DNA of 64,000 nt from Thermoactinomyces daqus. Lineage in GTDB: Bacteria > Bacillota > Bacilli > Thermoactinomycetales > Thermoactinomycetaceae. This document shows positions 61,336 through 64,000 of the stretch, piece after piece (within the stretch, counting starts at the first letter, position 1; each line of letters opens with the position of its first letter). Position numbers and translations under genes: made by a program. Where the stretch lies: NCBI RefSeq assembly GCF_000763315.1, contig NZ_JPST01000020.1:1-64000 (forward strand), in the 5' to 3' direction. A model generated the notes under the pieces. That model saw nothing but the letters and a program-made list of their open reading frames with translations, did not search any database and was not told the origin of the DNA.

Positions 61336-61986
61336 ATGAACACGATGCGTCCCAACGACAGCAAAATTGAAAATACCACCATTAATCCCCAAGTTTCACC
61401 GGCCATGAATCATGGTGCCCATGAAGTGTACGATGTTCACGAAGTTTTGTCTTGCGCGGTCAACTGCATGGACCAGTATGTGATGATGTCGCAGCATGTG
61501 AAAGATCCTGAGCTGCGGAACATCCTTGATCGCCAGTATCAATTTATGGCCAATGAGTACAATACTCTGGTCGAATGTTTCTCCACCGGCCGCGAACCGG
61601 CACAACCAACCGGCAAATACAAAATGCAGCAAGGAAACAACGTGACCTACGGCTTAAGGCAAAGCCAGCCAAAAGCACCGATGAAAAGTCCGGCCGAGAT
61701 CAATGACCAACGCATTTCCGGACAAATGCTGAGTGCCATGAAATCGTCAGCTGCGGTCAAAGCGCATGCAGCCTGCGAAGTAACCAATCCGGTCGTGCGC
61801 CGCGTTCTGGCCGACAGCATTCCCAACTGCATCGAAATGGCTTATGAATTGTTCCTGTGGCAAAACAAACACGGATATTATCAAGTGGCACAACTCCCGC
61901 AAGCAGACATGCAGCAACTGACCCATTCCTACGCTCCGGCCACGGCAACCGCTCCGCTGCCCGGCCAGACGGGAACGATTCAATAG
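61336..61986 (+). CDS. CotF-type spore coat protein
   Basis: A 216-residue protein with YDVHEVLSCAVNCMDQYVMMSQHVKDPELRNILDRQYQFMANEYN and, later, DQRISGQMLSAMKSSAAVKAHAACEVTNPVVRRVLADSIPNCIEMAYELFLWQNKHGYYQVAQLP; the second part is the CotF domain. A Gln/Pro/Ala-rich tail ends it. CotF proteins belong to the spore coat, so the gene is probably transcribed in the mother cell late in sporulation. Start behind GAAAGGAGG. Four cysteines might allow cross-linking. Confidence 0.9.
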   Translation: MNTMRPNDSKIENTTINPQVSPAMNHGAHEVYDVHEVLSCAVNCMDQYVMMSQHVKDPELRNILDRQYQFMANEYNTLVECFSTGREPAQPTGKYKMQQGNNVTYGLRQSQPKAPMKSPAEINDQRISGQMLSAMKSSAAVKAHAACEVTNPVVRRVLADSIPNCIEMAYELFLWQNKHGYYQVAQLPQADMQQLTHSYAPATATAPLPGQTGTIQ

Positions 61987-61988
61987 CA

Positions 61989-62022
61989 GTTCAGGCGGCT
62001 TACGGGTCGCCTGAACTTTTTT
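61989..62022 (+). terminator. Terminator of the coat protein gene
   Basis: GTTCAGGCG pairs with CGCCTGAAC around a 10-base loop, followed by TTTTTT. Confidence 0.9.
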
Positions 62023-62034
62023 CGTTTTCCGGCT

Positions 62035-63384
62035 CTACATCCGGTTTTTGAAACCCGTTTCCGAACCCCTCTCGTCCCCGTTCACATCCTCAAGAGACCG
62101 TCCGGTGGAACGGGGACCAAACAGCCCGATATCAACCATGATCAGTCCCATGGCAACAGCAACAACGGAAAACATCGCCGCAGAACCATAATGATTGAGC
62201 ACCGGAAGCAACATAAACGGCATCAAACCGCTCATCAAACGGCTTAAACTGTAGGCCGACCCGGCAGCAGTGGCCCGCACAGAGGTCGGAAATATTTCTG
62301 CCTGATAAATATGAAACGCATTGGAAAAAACGTTGCTGACCAAAGTATAAAGGAATCCGAAGATGACGATGAGCGAGGGAAGGTTTGCCATGCCGAAGGA
62401 AATGCCGAACACCGCCATCAAAAAGGCAGACAAGACGATCAGCCATTTGCGGATAACAGCGAGCCGAGCGGATAACCCAAAAAGGTTAAGGCAGTATATT
62501 CAAGTGAATGGAGAATCGTATAGCCTTTGGCCTTCAAGATCAGCGGAACCAGCGTTCCAAAGCCGTAGTACCCGATCGTCTGCAAAATATGAAAAAACCA
62601 CAGCATCAGCGTGTATCGCCGATATCTCTTTTGCCATAAAACAGAAAAAGAGGCGACCGGGGTTTGCCGGGGCGTTGTCGACTGTACCGGTTTCAGCTCA
62701 CCCAATGCTTTCGCTTCATCTTCCATCTGAACAGCGATTTGATTCGCTTCTTCAAGGCGGCCCGCCGCTTCCAGCCAGCGCGGCGATTCGGGAAGATGCA
62801 TCCGCCATGAGTGAACCGGCGGATCCGATGATAAACAACAGACGCCAGCCTTCCAAACCGAAAAGTTGAACCGGAACCAAAATTTTTGCCAAAATCCCCT
62901 CCACCGGCATAGCCAAAAAGGCTAACGTATAAGCCCAAGCAACATATCTTCCCCGCTGTGATGCCGGCAGCAATTCACTGAGGTAGGCATCGCAAAGCGG
63001 CGGTTCCGCCCCGAGGCCGAGTCCCGCAACAAACCGGAAAAAGATCAATAATCCGACATTGGGACTGAACGCAGCCAGCAACGAAAAAATCGAGTAGATC
63101 GCCAGATTATACATAAAGGCTTTTTTCCGCCCGAAGCGGTCCGCCATCCCTCCCAGCACAATCGCTCCGATAAACATTCCCAAAAAACCGGAAGCCAGAA
63201 GCAGGGGCAGCCATTTTTCGTCAATATGAAACTGTTCAACCAAAACGGTGCTAAGCACACCGGCCAGGAAAATATCAAACAGGTCAAAAAAGATTCCCGT
63301 GCCGATCAACAACGTCGCCTTTTTGTGGAGACGGGTAATCGGAAGCCTGTCCAGGCGGGCGCCGATCGATATATTTGCCATCAT
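62035..63384 (-). pseudogene. MFS transporter (sugar/aromatic acid carrier type), frameshifted twice
   Basis: Three minus-strand frames make one carrier. Part 1 (63384 to ~62800): FFDLFDIFLAGVLSTVLVEQF, GMFIGAIVLGGMADRFGRKKAF, FVAGLGLGAEPPLCDAYLSELLPASQRGRY. Part 2 (~62800-62440): HLPESPRWLEAAGRLEEANQ and the second six-helix start. Part 3 (62433-62035): NAFHIYQAEIFPTSVRATAAGSAYSLSRLMSGL. The joints show short deletions as well as shifts, so decay rather than sequencing error is likely. Its ATG overlaps the stop of the HMG-CoA lyase-like gene, so it was the downstream partner in a catabolic operon. Confidence 0.85.
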
Positions 63385-64000
63385 TCATTCCTCCGCTTCA
63401 TGATGCGCAGAACATACTCTTCCAGTTGGCACACATTTTTGTAATCCAAATCCGTGGCAATTCCCCGTTCCGCCAAACATTCCAGAACACTTCTTGAAGT
63501 GAGGTTTCCCGGTGCATCCGGAACAAAGGGACAACCGCCCAATCCCCCTTGCGCGACATCAAAGGTACAAACCCCCGCCTCGATCCCGGCAAGCATGTTC
63601 CTGAGCCCGTAACCCTTAGCATCGTGCAAATGAAGGCTCAGCTCCAGCATGGGAAACTGTTTTTTTAGGCTGACGCACCGTTCATAAACCAAATCGGGCG
63701 TCGCCTGCCCGGATGTATCGGCCAGAGACATCTCCTTCACTCCGCTTTCGGCAAGCGCTTCGGCAATCCGCTCCAGCCGGGAATATGGCACGACTCCGGC
63801 ATAGGGACAGACAAAAGCGGTAGCAATTGCCCCGGCCGCCCGGCGCCCGTTCTCTTCGGCCAGACGAATAAGACTGATGATTTCAGCCAGCGATTCTTCC
63901 GTGGTCCGCTGAACATTGGCCTGGTTGTGAAGGGGACTGGCAGAAAGAAAAAGGACGGCCGTTTCTGTTTTCCCGGCCAAAAACCGCTGCATCCCCCGCC
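63381..64000 (-). CDS. Hydroxymethylglutaryl-CoA lyase-like protein, C-terminal part (partial)
   Basis: About 205 residues of the C-terminal part, open to the window edge. FLSASPLHNQANVQRTTEESL, IATAFVCPYAG, MSLADTSGQATPD, LSLHLHDAKGYGLRNMLAGIEAGVCTFDVAQGGLGGCPFVPDAPGNLTSRSVL show the HMGL TIM barrel with the HxH metal site and the catalytic-cysteine loop GGLGGCPF. The enzyme splits HMG-CoA in leucine breakdown or a related CoA ester. The N-terminal part is outside the window. The stop overlaps the start of the broken MFS gene. Confidence 0.9.
   Translation of the reverse strand, partial: RGMQRFLAGKTETAVLFLSASPLHNQANVQRTTEESLAEIISLIRLAEENGRRAAGAIATAFVCPYAGVVPYSRLERIAEALAESGVKEMSLADTSGQATPDLVYERCVSLKKQFPMLELSLHLHDAKGYGLRNMLAGIEAGVCTFDVAQGGLGGCPFVPDAPGNLTSRSVLECLAERGIATDLDYKNVCQLEEYVLRIMKRRNE

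Overview
The window reads as chromosome of a spore-forming Bacillales-type Firmicute. Supporting signs are the 5' part of the sporulation sigma factor gene sigK at the left edge, a CotF-type spore coat protein near the right edge, strong AGGAGG-like ribosome binding sites, frequent TTG/GTG starts, and a gene order (pbpI-like, mltG, DUF1292, ruvX, ireB, alaS with a T-box, AI-2E permease, yrrD-like, recD2, cysteine desulfurase, cymR, rarA) matching the Bacillus subtilis yrr/yrv region. The GC-rich genes, degenerate CRISPR arrays and many decayed genes would suit a thermoactinomycete-like lineage, but that placement is inference.

Left third (1-15.2 kb): an accessory, decaying region. sigK may be cut at the conserved skin-element position. 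An IS1182-type transposase remnant and a second copy of its 3' end flank a two-gene island (trans-sulfuration PLP enzyme and enoyl-ACP reductase FabI). Then come a frameshifted WYL regulator, two related CRISPR loci made of tiny arrays with duplicated leaders around one intact cas6 and one cas6 stub, an RND efflux pseudogene, a broken HMGL-like synthase, a TetR/alcohol dehydrogenase pair with a perfect palindromic operator candidate, a sirtuin, a class C beta-lactamase-like hydrolase, and a PadR/DUF1048 pair. No cas1, cas2 or effector gene is present.

Middle (15.8-43.8 kb): cell-envelope genes (M23 hydrolase, ECF sigma/anti-sigma/bactofilin-like operon, BcrC-type and PgpB-type phosphatases), dfrA, and metabolic singles. 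The most notable block is 26.0-31.4 kb, a three-gene azole-forming RiPP (TOMM) cassette: a ThiF-like protein, a fused E1-like/YcaO cyclodehydratase ending in a PxPxP motif, and a tandem-domain SagB-type dehydrogenase. No precursor peptide, exporter or protease can be recognised beside it. It is followed (reading along the plus strand) by a lone iolB, a frameshifted GNAT gene, a rifampin phosphotransferase/PEP synthase-like enzyme with its own TetR regulator and operator palindromes, a CynX-type MFS carrier, the pcp-DUF979-DUF969 operon, an amino acid permease and a small sulfotransferase.

Right third (43.9-64 kb): conserved housekeeping genes, mostly on the minus strand: cell-wall synthesis (PBP, MltG), RuvX, IreB, T-box-controlled alaS, RecD2, sulfur mobilisation with its regulator CymR, and RarA facing the other way. 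The window ends with a ferritin-like protein, a CotF-type coat protein, a broken MFS transporter and the C-terminal part of an HMG-CoA lyase-like enzyme.
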